A DNA stretch of 64,000 bases from Chionis minor (GCA_013398295.1 VZSF01001354.1:820526-884525); one strand, 5' to 3'; counted from the first letter of the stretch, positions 1-13,741 are shown. The notes: generated by a model not told the origin, from the letters alone. Numbers and translations: made by a program.

Positions 1-3000
1 TGAATTGTTCAACTTGAGGCATTTGTGTGCACATACATGCATATAGTGCAGAGGATGTATAACAACTGGCTTTACAACCTAACATAGTTTCTATTTTTTT
101 AAATATGCAGATCTTACCAGTGACATAAAACATGTTGTACCAAAAGCACTTTTACATGTAGTTTCAAAGGTGAAATTGACCCTGCTGGATATACTGGGAA
201 ATGAATGTTTAAGGCACAAAAAATTGGGAAAAATATTTGACTGAGCAGCAGGGACCCTTTCTCTCCAACAGTAATGATGTTTGGACTTTCTTTCACTTAC
301 AGACAGAATTCTATTAGAGCCTGAGAAGTGATTTTTTTCCTAATTTTGATTTTTGAACCTGTTATATAGGTGTCTGCACTCCAGTACATTTCAGAATGAC
401 CCTTTCTTTGTCTGAGTTGAATCAGATTCACACTGTTAAAATGTTTTCTTTTCTATATATGTTTGCTTTCTTAGTCCCTGTTTCAAGTTACAGTACTCTG
501 GTCTGCTTCGTTATATTGTTGCCTTCTTGGTAGTTGTATATGGAAAGACAGCATGATGGTGAAAATCGCAAAGATTTTAGAAAATGTTTTTTATTCCTGG
601 AAGAATGCATGTGCCGATGTGAGAGTTTATTCAAGCCTTAAACCTGGAAAGAGAAAAATTGTAACTAAAACATGGCCACCAGCCATATTGTGCTTTTACA
701 GTAATGAAAACCACTGTGATTTTGTACATATATAAGAGTGTAAAATCCATTTCCTTCTGTAAAAGTAAAAGGAGATTACTCCTTTTTCAGCTACAGAAGA
801 CTCTCCTTTAAAGCATTCACTTTAATATGATTTCAGTAGTATTTTAATGGATGTGATATACTGTCTATAAGGTAGGAGCAGTTGCATATAACTTGCAAAA
901 TCATTAATAATATTGCTTAGTGGAATTTTCTAAGTAAACATTTTCCTGCATGTAAACAGCTGGAAGAGAGACTAATAGCATCAATCAATTTAGGTTTACT
1001 TGAAGTGTAACTGGAATGCCCTGTAGGGCTCATTGATATCATTCAGCTTTGGGTCTTTTCCAGCATCAGCATCTGCACACTTACACTTGGTGCTGTTTCA
1101 CTGTAAACACTGCAATGATTGCTTCTAGAAAAGATAAGGTTTCATTACGAAATGGCATAGAATTAGGCAGAATTTGAATTTCCTGTCATGTCAGTCTTGA
1201 AAAATGTGTAGAAAGTTTTTAAAGTTTCATGTAACACTTCTACAGAGTGTAAAGTTTCCTCATTTTCTCCCCCAGTGCTACTGCAGTCAAGTAACAGATA
1301 CAATATGTGGATTTAGACCTGGGTTTGTTCTGGCACCTGGTTCCTTCCTACTGCCACTATAAAGAAAAACCTTTTCTGGCTTCTCTGGGAGTTTTGCTTA
1401 CTTATGAAATGTGGGATAGTCCTGTCCTGTCACTAGAAATATTAGTACACCAATAGAGATGTAAACCCCATGGTTACGTTAATTTGAAACACAAATTCAA
1501 ACTGTTTGGATAGAAACCTAGCCAAATCCTGTTTCTATTTCATGATACCATACAAAAAATGAGTGGAAACTAGTTCATTGTTTAGTAAATGGAGGAAATG
1601 TGTCACCATGGGAGAAAAATTTTATTCTTATTTACAGACTTCTAAGTTAAAATAAATAACTTGAGATACAGTGCAAAATGTCTTATTAGCAGCAATTATA
1701 ATGCATGCATACTTTCAACAAGAAGCCTAAGAAGACTGGTTCATACCATTCTCAGCTTCTTGGTTTTCTCATTTTTTAAAAAAGATATATTATTATAAAG
1801 CCCACCTTTTCCAGACTCCCACAGCTGTCCTTATCAAAGCATAGTCACAGTGGGGGAGGTTGTCATGAATTTTGTGCTAATTATGGGGAATGTGAAGTAA
1901 CCCAATTGATTTTTGCCAGTCCCTTTAAAAGAATTTCCATTTCCTCCCAGTTTAAAAGCTTTTCCTCCATTTCAAACCACAAAATACAGTCTTACTCTTG
2001 AGAGGACTGAGCTCTGACCAAGGATTTTGCAAATGCCAGCCTGAAAAATACCTCTGTTCAATTTATTCATAGGGAGATTATTACCCCCACTCAGTGATCC
2101 TGTGCTTGGGGAGGTCTCCACAAGAAACTTTATTGCCACAAATAGGTAATTCTTTTTTTAGTCACTATTCTAGGTTTTCACAGCTTACCTCTGAATAAGT
2201 TTCTATGTTGTCATAATGCGTTCAATACAGCAATTTTAACCCAATTTATGTTTAACATACAGGATTTAGTAGAAATTTTAGAAAACCACTCTTTTCTCCA
2301 CTTCATAGGCAAACTTATTCTATATCTTCTTTCCAAATGATGCTTAGGATTTTAAGTGAGGCTAATTTTTCACAGAGATTTTTTTTCACGTACTACTGTT
2401 TGAATTACAAATAAAAAAATCATTAAAACAAAAAAATGACAAGCGTACAGCTTCTGGGAGGTTTTAATTTTTTAACTGTTTTTTTTTAATACATAATAGC
2501 AAAGTGGGAGTTGCAATAAGATATCCCATCAAAAAAAGTGTATCTTTAAATTTCAAGCTTTTCTTAGTTTTCATCTCATTTAAACTAAAGTGAACTCTTG
2601 AGGCAAAAGTGAAAGTGAGAGCAACATTAGTAGGGGACATCAACCTGATATTCTGGCAATGTTACATATCTCATTAATTATACTGCAGCATTCGCAGCAC
2701 TGACTCAGTAACTGTAAACATCTTGCTAATGTTGACATTAATTTGTGTTACTATCCAATGAAAGCTTTATTTTAAAAGTATATCAAAATATTGATTTGTT
2801 TGTCTATTCCACAGTTATTATCTACCAAGAAAGGAATAACTTGCATCATCCTTTGTCATTTCCAGATGATTATTCTTGTAAGAATACAGAAGGTAAACCT
2901 GCAGATCAATTACCTTTTGGTTATTGCCAGACCATTATTGAGGAATTACTTATTTTATCAACAATTTATTTTATCCTTGGCAACTGTGCAAAGCAAATTC

Positions 3001-3033
3001 TTATGCCATACACATATGATCACAATTGATAAG

Positions 3034-3059
3034 GGATTTATGATACTAATCATAAATCC
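3034..3059. repeat. Perfect 11-bp inverted repeat, 4-nt loop
   Basis: GGATTTATGAT (3034-3044) is followed by ACTA and then ATCATAAATCC (3049-3059), its exact reverse complement. The pairing is seen directly in the sequence. The hairpin is AT-rich and too short to be a miRNA precursor. Its function is unknown, and it may be chance or a small inverted duplication. Confidence 0.85.
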
Positions 3060-3172
3060 ATTTTTGTACTTGCCCTGCTGGGAGGATACCATGCAGTGTA
3101 AAACATCATGTGTAATATATATCACGTATGTGAAGGGTAAAGGTCTGGTACTGTGTTTTATTGTTCTGTTCC

Positions 3173-3214
3173 TTTTAACCTACTAGGTTCAGTTTTAACC
3201 TACTGGTTAAAACT
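3173..3214. repeat. 20-bp-period direct repeat overlapping a 10-bp hairpin
   Basis: TTTTAACCTACT occurs at 3173-3184 and again at 3193-3204. The second copy is half of a perfect inverted repeat: AGTTTTAACC (3191-3200), loop TACT, GGTTAAAACT (3205-3214). Direct and inverted repetition of the same word suggests a local template-switch event, which is an inference. Confidence 0.8.
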
Positions 3215-4858
3215 TATGACCTGATTTTCTCACTGCTGTTGACTGTGGGTTTTATTTCTTTTGTCTCTCTGGATGTGAGAATGGTGTATTTGCTTTTCCG
3301 CTTACAACAGAGAAGTTGCAGAGGAAAAGTCCATGACAGCTGAAGAACATACATGTTTATACATATATGACTATACCTCACTGCATGTGTTTCAGTCTGT
3401 AATGTATTGCACAGGTAATAAATAATTATTCAAAATCAAAGAATCAACAAGCAATACTGACTAGCAGTCATCACTATGGGCAGATAGACAAGGTTTTATT
3501 CCTTGTTCTCACCCTGACCAGCTATTTTCTCAGTCTTTCCTGCTCTTTTCCTATACATTTTCCTGTCTTACAAGTTCCTTAGGGCACATACAATGTGTCA
3601 GTATGCTTTGGTGTAAGATAGTAGTCATAATTTCACTTGACATTTATTACAATACAGTACTAGCAATGTAGTTAGAACAAAAGCAAATGTTAATGTTTCA
3701 CAGCAATGCCTGATAAAACTGATTAAGTAGAATTCTAATCACACTGTTAACCTTGATTCTTTTGAACATAGCTTTTACCAGTTGTAACGCAGAACCAATA
3801 TTGCTGACTTTATTTAAAAGAGCAGGTATATTGATTGTTAGAATGAGAAAGATAAACGGAATTTTGCTCTTAAGAAAAAATACTTGAGCCTCCAGTACAT
3901 TACAATATAGGTGCACTGTTACATAGCTGCATGGAGCTTAGGATCAGTGATTCACCTGTTCTGACTTCTTGACACAGGTCAAACAAGACATTAGATTTCT
4001 TCCCATTACCCAAGAACATGTGTATACTTGAAGCATATTTTATAAATTAAATTGGTATTAGTGACTTTACACTTTTATTTTTTCTGGTTAAGTCACACAT
4101 CTGTCACCTTAGCAGGAGCTATAAATCAGGACAGGTCAAGGCTGAGGTTTCAGGAAAAAGAAAATACTCCAAAAATGTGATTTTAAAATGGCTTTACTGG
4201 ATTGTTAAACTTGGCATACCACAAATAAATGAAAAATAGTTCAATATAAATACCACATGAGATAAATATATAATTAATCCAATGGTGGTGGTGGGGGGGA
4301 AGTTGTAATATTGAAATTCTTCCAAGGTTTAAGCTGTTAAAGAACACTAATGGTGGTCAAGGAACTAGGGCTAAGGGTTGCCCTATATGTCAGGCATTAG
4401 GCTGTAGGGAAATGAGTGGTTCATTGCACCGACTAGAGAAAACTTCTACATAAACATGAGATGGGAAAAAGTTCATTATTGTAATTGTGGCAAATGGAAA
4501 TACTGAATTTATTTTCTCATTTGTAGGCAGCACGACTGTAAACTTCAGATTGTTTTTCTATCTTGTGGTTATTTCAGCCGGCACAAAATTTGTCCTCTGG
4601 TTAGGTCCTGATGTGCAAATCAAAACTACCCCCCCTTGATAAACTGTCTATGGCCAGAGAAAATCACCATTTCTTTTGATTCTTGTTATCATTTCATTTC
4701 TTTTTGGCTGTTTGAGGCTACTAGACTTGAAATGCAAAGCCCTTCTTATAAAATTATAAATTTATCAAAAGTTGTATAATAATTGCAACTTTCCACAAAA
4801 AGACCTGGGATAGTGTATTAGTGTCCTAACATTTTTCATCCTACCTGCCTTCTAACAA

Positions 4859-4955
4859 TTGTATGTATGTCTGCATATATGCACACACACTTATATATAC
4901 ATGTGCGTACTTACATGAAATATGTATTGTGTGTATACATACATATATATACACC
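4859..4955. repeat. (TATG)/(CA)/(TA) mixed microsatellite
   Basis: Alternating purine-pyrimidine DNA: TATGTATG, then GCACACACAC, TATATATAC, GTGTGTATACATACATATATATACAC. It is an imperfect compound simple repeat, seen directly. Confidence 0.8.
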
Positions 4956-5479
4956 TGTTTTAATCCCAGTAAGCTCTGTTTCTCTAATCCATTGGCACAG
5001 ATTGATCAACAGTGACACAGCAAACACTTAGATCTGACCAAACATCCTCCTGTTTCACTCTCTATTTTAGCTTTGCTCTCCTTTATTGCTCAATCAGCAA
5101 TTCTTTCCAAAGCTAGTTGGGGCCTCTGATCACCATCTTCTACTGTTGTTTCACCCCTCACAAATCAAAATGTCATGTCTCTAGGTCTTAGTACCACTTT
5201 AATATCAGCAGACTTCTAGAAATACAATATATTTCTTTGAAACGCTTTGAGGGCCAGGTTCAACCTAACAATCTGAGAAGAGTGAAGAAGAGACTGAATG
5301 GTCACACAAGAGTCCACGGCTTGCTGAGGCACTGCGCTGGATGCATCTGGGATAGAGAAATAGTTGGCATCGGCTATATTCATCCAGTAGGGCTTCCTTG
5401 AAAGAGAAAAAGGTGCTGCCATTTTACGTATTTCAGAAAACGATTTTGGGTGAACATCTAAGCACACGGCTTGCTCTAG

Positions 5480-5830
5480 GATTCCCAGAGCAATAGGTCA
5501 GCTCAGCGCCTCTCTTCTCCTTTGCCTCCAGGCAAACAGAGCACTCTCCAGGGCAGGCACTGCCAGGTAATTGGGTTCATCAGGCTTTTTTCAGTCTGCA
5601 TTTTGAGAGCTTACTTATTCCCTGGAAGCTGCCCTCAAATCCTTCCGCACTTGTTTTGGTCCCCTGCCCCTGAATAAATTGCAGCTGATTTCTGACATTG
5701 ATTTCTACATTCCTGGTCACAGAGAGCTGACATGATTTAGTGCTGTTATTTAGCCAGAAGGCTTTTCCCGTGCCTCTGCAGCCTCTTCGTATTCATTTAT
5801 CGTCTTTCTGAATCTCTCTTGTATTTCTGT
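5480..5830. other. Candidate conserved non-coding block
   Basis: This is a non-repetitive stretch of more balanced composition than its AT-rich surroundings. It lacks simple repeats and long frames, and it contains homeodomain-like cores (GGTAATTGGG near 5566; ATTTATCG near 5796). The texture resembles vertebrate conserved non-coding elements, but this is an impression. Conservation cannot be judged from one sequence. Confidence 0.25.
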
Positions 5831-6009
5831 GTTTTAATTCTCTCATGGTGGCAAATATTTAAAGTTGGAAAGTGCAAATGTGGCTTTGAGGCTACTGTGT
5901 TTAGCTAGTTAGACTTTGCTTCTGGCACTAGCAGCATGTTGCCTTTCTTGCTCTTGATAGCTACATCAAATTATTGTTCGATGTTGGAATGGGGAGGCCT
6001 ACATATGTA

Positions 6010-6370
6010 AATCTCATATTAGTTTCTGGCTCTGGCAAATAACTTATTAATGCAAAATCATTTTGTTGATTCTAACCTCCTCATTAATTTCCATTATTTT
6101 TGATGTGCTCCTGCAGAAGCATTAACACGTAAATCGTGATGGAGAGTTTAATGTATTAATGGATCCTTTGACTACAATGTTTTCTTTGTGCAAAATATGT
6201 CTTCCTCATTCATTTAAATGGTTAATCTGATTATTTTAACCATTTGTATATTTATTAAATAACTGAAGTGCAATCTAGATAATGCTGCTATAAATTTAAA
6301 TTAATTTTATTATATATATATGAAATACATAATTATAATAGTAAAGAGTTATTTGCAAAATTAATTAAGT
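6010..6370. other. Candidate conserved AT-rich block with homeodomain/POU-like motifs
   Basis: The block contains an octamer-like AATGCAAAAT (6049-6058) and repeated TTAAT/ATTAAT cores, and ends in a short (TA)n run (about 6310-6321). Its composition is typical of developmental enhancers in gene deserts. The call rests on motif appearance only and has no conservation evidence. Confidence 0.25.
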
Positions 6371-7114
6371 GAATGCTAGGAGCTCAGGGACATTAGAGGA
6401 TAGGAAGTAACAGTCAGAAAATAGAGACAGCTAAGCTAAGGCTTATCCTGTTCTTTAGTACAGACCAGCACAGAAAACCATGTTGGCATTTGTCATCTTT
6501 AATGTGGAAAATACCAGAACGGTGGTGTTCAGTGGGGAATTTCACTGTTGAGTTCTAAAGCATTGCTGGTGAGCACAGGTGGACTTCAATCTTTCAGACA
6601 CTTTTAATTTGGACAAGTTTGGAAAATCTTAAAGAAAATGGCCAAGAGAGCATCATGGACGTGTGCGCTCACAGACATACACACACACACAAAAGTGGCT
6701 AATTTTGGTTAAGAAAAAGGTGGCTGAAAAACTTTCTATGAAATTATGTGATTGCTGTAAGAACTTTGTATTTGAAAATCATCTTCTTCTCAGCAATGTT
6801 CTTGGAGACAACTGGGGGAAAAAAAAGGTTGAAAAATTTCATTCTGGGCAGCTGAGAGCCATCCTGGGACTTACAACTGATATAGAAAATTTGATTGAGA
6901 CCTTGCAAAGTGCTGAACAGCTGGGAGATGTTGAATGAAGTAAGAGGTAATGTCCTATGTATACTATGCCCATGGCAGGATGGCACAGGCAACCTTTCTC
7001 TGCAATACTTCTTAGAAACCTTTTTGATGCTGCATGACATACACAAAGTCTCATACCCAATGGCTTAGTTTGCTCAGTATTTTCTGTTCCAGGAGAAAAG
7101 AAATGGAAATATAC

Positions 7115-7352
7115 AGAATCATAGAATCATAGAATCATTTGGGTTGGAAGAGACCTTCAAGATCATCGAGTCCAACCATAACCTACACTGCCAAAAACAC
7201 CACTAAACCATGTCCCTCAACACCACGTCTACCAGTCTTTTAAATACCTCCAGGCATGGTGATTCCACCGCCTCCCTGGGCAGCTTCTTCCAATGCCTGA
7301 TAACCCTTTTGGTAAAGAAGTTCCTCCTATCCAATCCTATCCAATCTAAACT
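7115..7352 (-). mobile_element. CR1 LINE, 3' fragment (about 240 bp)
   Basis: On the plus strand it opens with AGAATCATAGAATCATAGAATCAT, the reverse complement of the avian CR1 3' tail. It continues into the reverse complement of the CR1 3' end (7140-7350), including the sequence encoding the end of ORF2. It is 5'-truncated at about 7352, as usual for CR1. The 3' end closely resembles that of the plus-strand copy at 39.4-39.9 kb, so the two probably belong to the same or a sister subfamily. It is non-coding here. Confidence 0.95.
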
Positions 7353-8562
7353 ATTGAAGAAGCGAGACATGAAGCTGTGATGAGCTGCAGTCAGTGAATT
7401 GTCTCTGGGTTCAGTGAAACTCTGCCTCTATTAGTGCGTTAAATATTCTTCCTCGCTACACTTTAAGCCTAATGGGGGAACAAAATTAAGGCATTCTGGG
7501 GAGAGGGTTTGTGCCAACAGTGCCAATTAGATAAGGATAAATGAATAGCAATTCTGGCAGAAAACAAATATGAGAAAAGTTTTTTGGAAGGCTCTTTAGG
7601 ATATGATCTTGTCTTTGTTTTTTGTACCGTTAATGTGAATTGTGTAAACATGGAAATACACGAGCTGTAATCCCAGAATGTAGTCTGCTGATGTTGGACA
7701 AGTTGGGACATTTGGAGATACACTTGGGAGGTTTCAGATTTGAAGATGCTTTAGTTCCCTTATGATATTCATTAGCATAGACTGAGCTCCTGTTTAGTGA
7801 TGTCAGTCAGTAAGTTTTTATGGCTAAAACAAGTGACTAATTTAGAGAAATTCTCTTATTTCTCGCCATATATTTCTAGTAGTTATATCAACAGTATTAT
7901 TAAAAGAATATGGTTTTTAAGAAGTTTTCTGTAAAACAACGTGTTTTTACTGGCATTTTGCAAGCAGCTAGGATGTTTGGCAGCTGTTGTGTTTAAAACA
8001 AAAATGTGTTTATTATTCGTCACACTGGAATTTCATATACAAACTGGGAGGAAGAAAAGAAGCCATGGTTCACCTTTCCAGATGAAGTCCATCATTTTTA
8101 AGAACCTACAATTCATCTTTTTTTTTTTTTGGATGTGATTTATACTGTTTCTTCCGTAGTACCATGGCATGTCTGGTTCAATACTTGCACCTTAGTAGCA
8201 TTTGCCCCTGTAAACTTCCCCTCTGACAGATGTTTTGCACTTTCTTTTCTTAAGTGGAAGCTCGTGTTCACTGATCTTAATGTATACCAAAATTCAATAA
8301 AAATATGGAAACCAGTCTTCTCTGTTTTATCCACTGTTTACAGGGTGATTAGAAAGGTGTTTGGTATATGAGGATTTTCTGTACTGGTTTACTGGTGACC
8401 TTGGTCAATGCTGACTTAAAATAACTGTGATTTCCAAAGGACAGGATGAGAGGTAGTTCAGTGATCACATTAGCTCTGTTTGAGCTATTTCTTAAGTTAA
8501 AAATTGACAATTGAATGGAGTTATGATAGCAATTCTGTGAACTTGATCAGTGCATAGCAGCA

Positions 8563-8584
8563 GATGGTTTCAGTTGAAACCATC
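8563..8584. repeat. Perfect 9-bp inverted repeat, 4-nt loop
   Basis: GATGGTTTC (8563-8571), loop AGTT, GAAACCATC (8576-8584). Seen directly. No T-rich tail or transcript context suggests a function. Confidence 0.8.
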
Positions 8585-9189
8585 AAATTGATTTTGTAAA
8601 GGAAAATAGGTTGTCTAGGATTAGGAACCAAGGTTCACAGTCTAGCTTATGTGAGAATATAAAACTGGAGGGATACTAACATTCTACTTTTGTTGTGCTT
8701 GGCTGGCTTTTGTGACTATGCTGTAAAGACAGGGGGATGAAAATTTGTGAAGAATGTGACTAATACATCAAACAGCTTTCCTGAGAAGTAGGAGTAGGTT
8801 TTAATTTTAAAAACAGGAGGTTAAAATTTGAATACAAGTTTTAAAGTGAGAAATTGTGACAAAGATAACTGGTAATATAGTTTGATTAGACATGTAGATT
8901 GTTCTCCACTGTAGAAATCTTTGCTGGTTAAAAACTGAGATCCACCTGTCTGCCTGCTGCTGGCTGTTGCTCCCTTTCCACAGTACAAGTTTAGGAAGTA
9001 CCGTCAAATGATATCATTTGGCGTAGTATGAATGAGAATGTGTATTGTTACTTCTTAAAAATATACATCCTATATTAATAAGATTCACATTTAGATGTGA
9101 GGAAAAACTCATTACTATTTTAAAGACAGAACTGAGTTACAATGCGGTTTGTCAGTTTCAGAATAAAAATTTGAACGCTTTCCTTTTAC

Positions 9190-9500
9190 ATTCATACTTT
9201 TTAAATTAGCTTTATTTTAACTCCAACACTGTTTCTGACGGGTTGTTGGGTTTTGCTGGAGCTACCTTTTAACAATAAAATGCTGTTGATTTGTTGCTGT
9301 GGGTTTTAAACATGTGTGAAAGACTGATTGATTAGTTCATCAACACATTCATGATGCTAATTGAGAATTTTCCACAATGAGCGACAAATTCTTATGAATC
9401 ATATCCATCAACAGCATATGAATAAAACCCACCAGTTTTCAACTTAGCTATTCAGCTGGCTTGTTATTTAAGTTAGATAAATTTAGTTCCTATGAAGTAA
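9190..9500. promoter_or_regulatory. Candidate enhancer-like block with PBX/HOX-type motifs
   Basis: The block has TGATTGATTAG at 9325-9335 (a TGATTGAT PBX-HOX-like site overlapping a homeodomain GATTAG core), ATGCTAATTGAG near 9353-9364 and several ATTAGTT/TTATTTAAG cores, and it lacks repeats. The motif families are established knowledge. Their use here is inference, and AT-rich DNA produces such words by chance. Confidence 0.25.
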
Positions 9501-12500
9501 ATTTAAAGAGCAGCCAAAAACCAAACCTCATTAATTGAAGTTATAAGGGCAAGATATATTTTTCAGAAACTGACAAAAAAATTGTTATGAAATGTTTAGC
9601 TACCTACATGTCAAATGCTACACTGAATTAATATGCTGAAGAGAATTCTGGTGCCTCATCCCAGCTTCCCTATTCAGATTCCCTTTTTGTTTATAGACTG
9701 AAAAAAAGGACAAGAATTTTTCTAGGTTTGAACACAATCTGAGTCAAATACAATCAGTATCACAGGAATTTCAGGTGCTTATCTTTTTGATGTAAATTCA
9801 ATGTCCCACAGTAGCTGTTTAACTTCTAAATATTTTCAGAGATTGCTTCTGTGTGTGACTGTCTCAGGAGTCTCAGTATATTTGTTTCCATTCAGTACTA
9901 TCAGTTAGAAATGATGGATGAGTTTGCTTTTCCCTTGTTAGCTGTACAGCTGCATCCTTGATATCACAAATTTGGCTAGTCCCAGAAGACTGTAAGAAAT
10001 TGTACCTATATAATCTAATATATTATAATAAATAAAATATTTTTCATGTCATAAGGCAATGTGCATGGGTAAGATGGTCATGCTTCTAGCTATTGGACTA
10101 CAAATTGAGTGAAACTGCATATTCCATGGGCACAGTAACTTCCATTTCTTTCTAAAAGTACGTCTAGTGTAAGCCACAACCCTGAAGAGAATCTGCTTTC
10201 AGCCAGGTTCCTTTAGAAATTTTCCCCATCTCATTTTGAAAAAGATGAGACTTTCTTTGAAGACCAGCCAGAAGAATGATTTGGTGCTAGAAGCAGGGAT
10301 GCAGAGGTCAACCAGTCATTCAAAGTCTGCTAGTATTAGATTAATTTTTCTTCCTTTGCTTCTCCTTTCAGAAACAGAGCATCAGAACAACAGCTTTTTC
10401 TTCATATGTCGTAATAATCAGTCTTTTTCTTTTCTTGATTTGAGCAAGAGTTGCTTTTTAGAGACTTAATCCATGTTGGAATGAACTTGGTTAGTGCCAC
10501 GATTGCTTTTCCTGCCTTGGTAAGTGGTCCTCTTTCCACTCAACCTACTGTCTGCAGAAAGCAACCCCCTTTGCCATTGTTTTGGCATCTGGCTTTGTTG
10601 CCTAGAAAACACTGTGAGATCACACTACAAACTGAAAATCATCTCAGAGTAACAAAGTGACTTTTTTTTTCACGCATGATTTAGTCTGTGACTGCATTTC
10701 ATACAGCTTTATGACAGAGCAAAAACATTACTTGTTTTGAATGGTATGACAGAGAGGTTGAATAACATTGGTAATTTTTTATTTATTTTTGGATGATGTT
10801 ACAACAACATATATTTGGTTCAAAAGTGTTTGGTTTTTTGATTGCTTTATAGTTTCTAAAAGTTTCAAGTTAGGGCTGTTTCTACAATAGTCTTACCATG
10901 GCAAAATAGAGCAGAGCTTTCTGACACTCCATCATGACTTCAAGTTCTCTGTTAAGAGTCAGTGATCCACAAAGAACCTGAGAAGAAGAGTAGCATATTC
11001 AAAGATAACATGTTTAATTAGCAGACAGCTGTGTGCGCTGAAAGATGTGCTATAAAAGTTTACACATATGATGTGATGAACGACATGACAGTAGCACAAA
11101 TATCAGTAGATGTGTTGAAAAAAAGCTTTAAATGGAACCACCTATATTGTCCCCTTAACTATGATTTCTTTTCTTCAATGTACAAACACAGTGTATCTAC
11201 AGGTCCGCTAACTGGTTTTGGTTGTGTTAGTATGGATTTTTAAAGGAGTTTCATGAGAAGGAAATTTATGGGTACACAGAAGAAACTTCTCTGCAAAATG
11301 ACAAAGCATCGAGCTGTTCTTCTTTCCCGTCTTTTCAATCACACTAAGGTGGGAAAAGTCACTGTGTCCTTTCTTAAGGTAAATTAATATTCATATTACT
11401 TGACCTTTGAGCTCATTGCTTTCAGAACCTTTGTTCCTGACAACATAATTCAGATGACATGCAGTGTCCGGATGTGCCTTGAAAATACTCTTTGACTTGA
11501 ATAACTGTTCAAAATTTCAAGTAAAACAGGACATTTTTATTGGGACAAAAAAGTGATGAGCTAGTCAGCAATTCTGCAGATGCAGCCAAGTTTATTGGAA
11601 AAGAAACCCAAAGTAAAAAGCCCTGTTTCTTGGAAAAAGAAGAAATCAATAAAGTAATGTGTTTTGCTCAGCATTTCATCCCAGACTTCTTTCTCTCCAA
11701 ATCCATCCTCAAAACACAGTTTCTACACTCCTCTTAGTCTTTTTGCCCTATACTATACCTGCATGATTCAGCTTCTCATTCAGTGGATTACTCTCTGGCT
11801 TTGAATAGATAATTCTTTCTACAGCATTGTGTCACAACAGTATTTGAGGTTGATATTTTTCCCATTTCAGCTAATTTTATGATATTTGTATACAGAAACT
11901 GAAAAAGAAGGTTGCAGTCTCAATTTCATCTTTCATCTTCAACTACCTGTAGTTCAACCCATAACAGTAATGAGAAATACGCTGGCAAAAGTAACTTATC
12001 TCTATGGCCGTATTATTAATTCTTGGTTTCAGTGTTTTATTTAACTAAAATGAAATGCTTTCCTTATTTGAAAATGAGATGAGGAAAAATTTTACATGAA
12101 TTGTACTTTCAGGCTGAAAACAGTATTTTTCTTTCAAAAACTAAGATGCAATGTTCAAACTTTTCATCCACTCTGTCATCATCTTTTTTTGTCAGAGGAG
12201 ATGGGGATGGAAGTTGGTCATACTTTCAAATGGCCTACACTGCATTTTCAGGAATTTATTCATATGCAAGTTATCATCTGTTTCTAGTCATAATCATACA
12301 CCAGAGGACTAAATTAAAAGCTTGTAGGCAACAAAATTTCTGGTGCAGCCTGTCTTACAAGTTGTCAATTTCCTGCACAAGTCAAATCTGACTAGAATCA
12401 TTCTTACAAAAAGATACATTTTTCAATGTAAGTTCATCAGGGAATCCCATGGGAACTTGTCAATAACTATTGACATACAGCCACTTTTTGTCGTCGCATC

Positions 12501-13686
12501 TATGTGTGGGAGTATCCACCTTCTTATTGTCAGACTTCTACTATGTGCAGTTTGAGAAGGCAGCAGTGCCTTTCTGTGAATCAACAACTGAGCCATGGAA
12601 GAACAGTAGCAGTACCCGTGTTTCTCCAAATATCCATCATGTTCAGTACCTCTTTGTTGCATGTGCAGAAAAATAACATTGTCTTACTTAATTAACATTC
12701 TTCTGTTTCTTCACTGATGGATGCCATCTCATGCAAATGAAAAGCAAAAAAATAAAAACCCATGTGGCAAGCCTGAGCCACTCCAAGCCTTGGATGTAAA
12801 CCTAAAGGGAAGTGTATGAAAAAAGGAACTATGAAGGAGGACTTAATTCATACCAATTGTGAACTGACTTGAAAATAGTGGTGAAAAAAATTATGAGTGT
12901 CACTGTCAGGCCAGCATAAATTCAAAATGTGGTAGCCTAAGCTACATTATGGGAAGATATTTTAAATGTGAGTTTCTTTTTAGAGAAAGAAACAGCAAAA
13001 ACTGTTAAACCCCACTTTATTATGATTTTACTGCATGACCTTGAATTGTAAATTTGATACTATATGGTATGGTATACTTAAAGATACTTATAAGAAAGCT
13101 CAAACAAACCTTACAATACTGTTGTGAAAGCAGATGAGAGTTTACAGTATACTTCCAACCTAATAACATACTAAAGACTTCCCAGGACTGAGTCAAGGGT
13201 TTCAGGTCAAAAGAACAAAGATCTACCAGAGTGCTTTTGGCAGAAGAAATGATACACAAGGTTCTACTTGAACTTCCTAAATTATAATTACTAGTCAGGG
13301 GAATACACTGCATGTATGAAAAATAGATTTTCAATATATGGAGCTAAAAGTTCCCCTTGTCTCTGAGTTTAATCATGACATATGATTTTAATGCATTTGC
13401 CAGAATGGGCAAGAAACAGAAATAGTGTTAACCTTGCTTGGAAAGTTTCTGCCTATTTTATGAATATTTTACTTAAGTAAAATGAGCTACTGTTGTTATA
13501 TTAAAAAAAATGTATATGGTAACTGATATGACTCTACCACAGATGAACAAAACAATCCAGTCTGTGTCCTAAGGAAACTGTATTCTAATGGAAGCAAGGC
13601 ACAGACATTAAAATAAAGTCAATAGAAAGAAAACTAAGAGTAATTACCACAGACCTTCCAGAATGATATAGTAATGAAGGAAGTAC

Positions 13687-13741
13687 TTTTGTGGGTTTTT
13701 TGGTTTTTTTGGGTTTGGGTTTTGGTTTGGTTTTTTTTTTG
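13687..13741. repeat. G/T-rich low-complexity tract
   Basis: Runs of T are interrupted by GGG/GG: GGGTTTGGGTTTTGGTTTGG and a terminal T10. It contains four closely spaced G-runs on the plus strand (two GGG and two GG), so a weak G-quadruplex is possible. It resembles the tracts at 45.27 kb and, on the opposite strand, 38.03 kb. Confidence 0.75.

Larger units (their letters stand above)
1..7114. other. Intergenic or intronic DNA, no gene recognised
   Basis: AT-rich unique DNA. The open frames are all 60-131 codons, overlap each other on both strands and show no recognisable domain. Sub-features listed separately are a (CA/TA)n-rich patch near 4.9 kb, two perfect hairpins near 3.0-3.2 kb and two blocks with regulatory-like composition (5.48-5.83 and 6.01-6.37 kb). 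Nothing else could be supported. Confidence 0.7.

Noticed and set aside
2711..2733. miR-30-like seed TGTAAACATC
   Set aside because: The match stops after the seed and no precursor-like fold-back surrounds it.
6663..6938. 91-codon plus-strand frame with a helical-looking C-terminal part
   Set aside because: Two minus-strand frames overlap it, it begins in a (CA)n run, and it resembles no known protein.
13711..13730. Telomere-like GGGTTTGGGTTTTGG
   Set aside because: It is not the vertebrate TTAGGG repeat and lacks a regular period. Better described as a T/G low-complexity tract.
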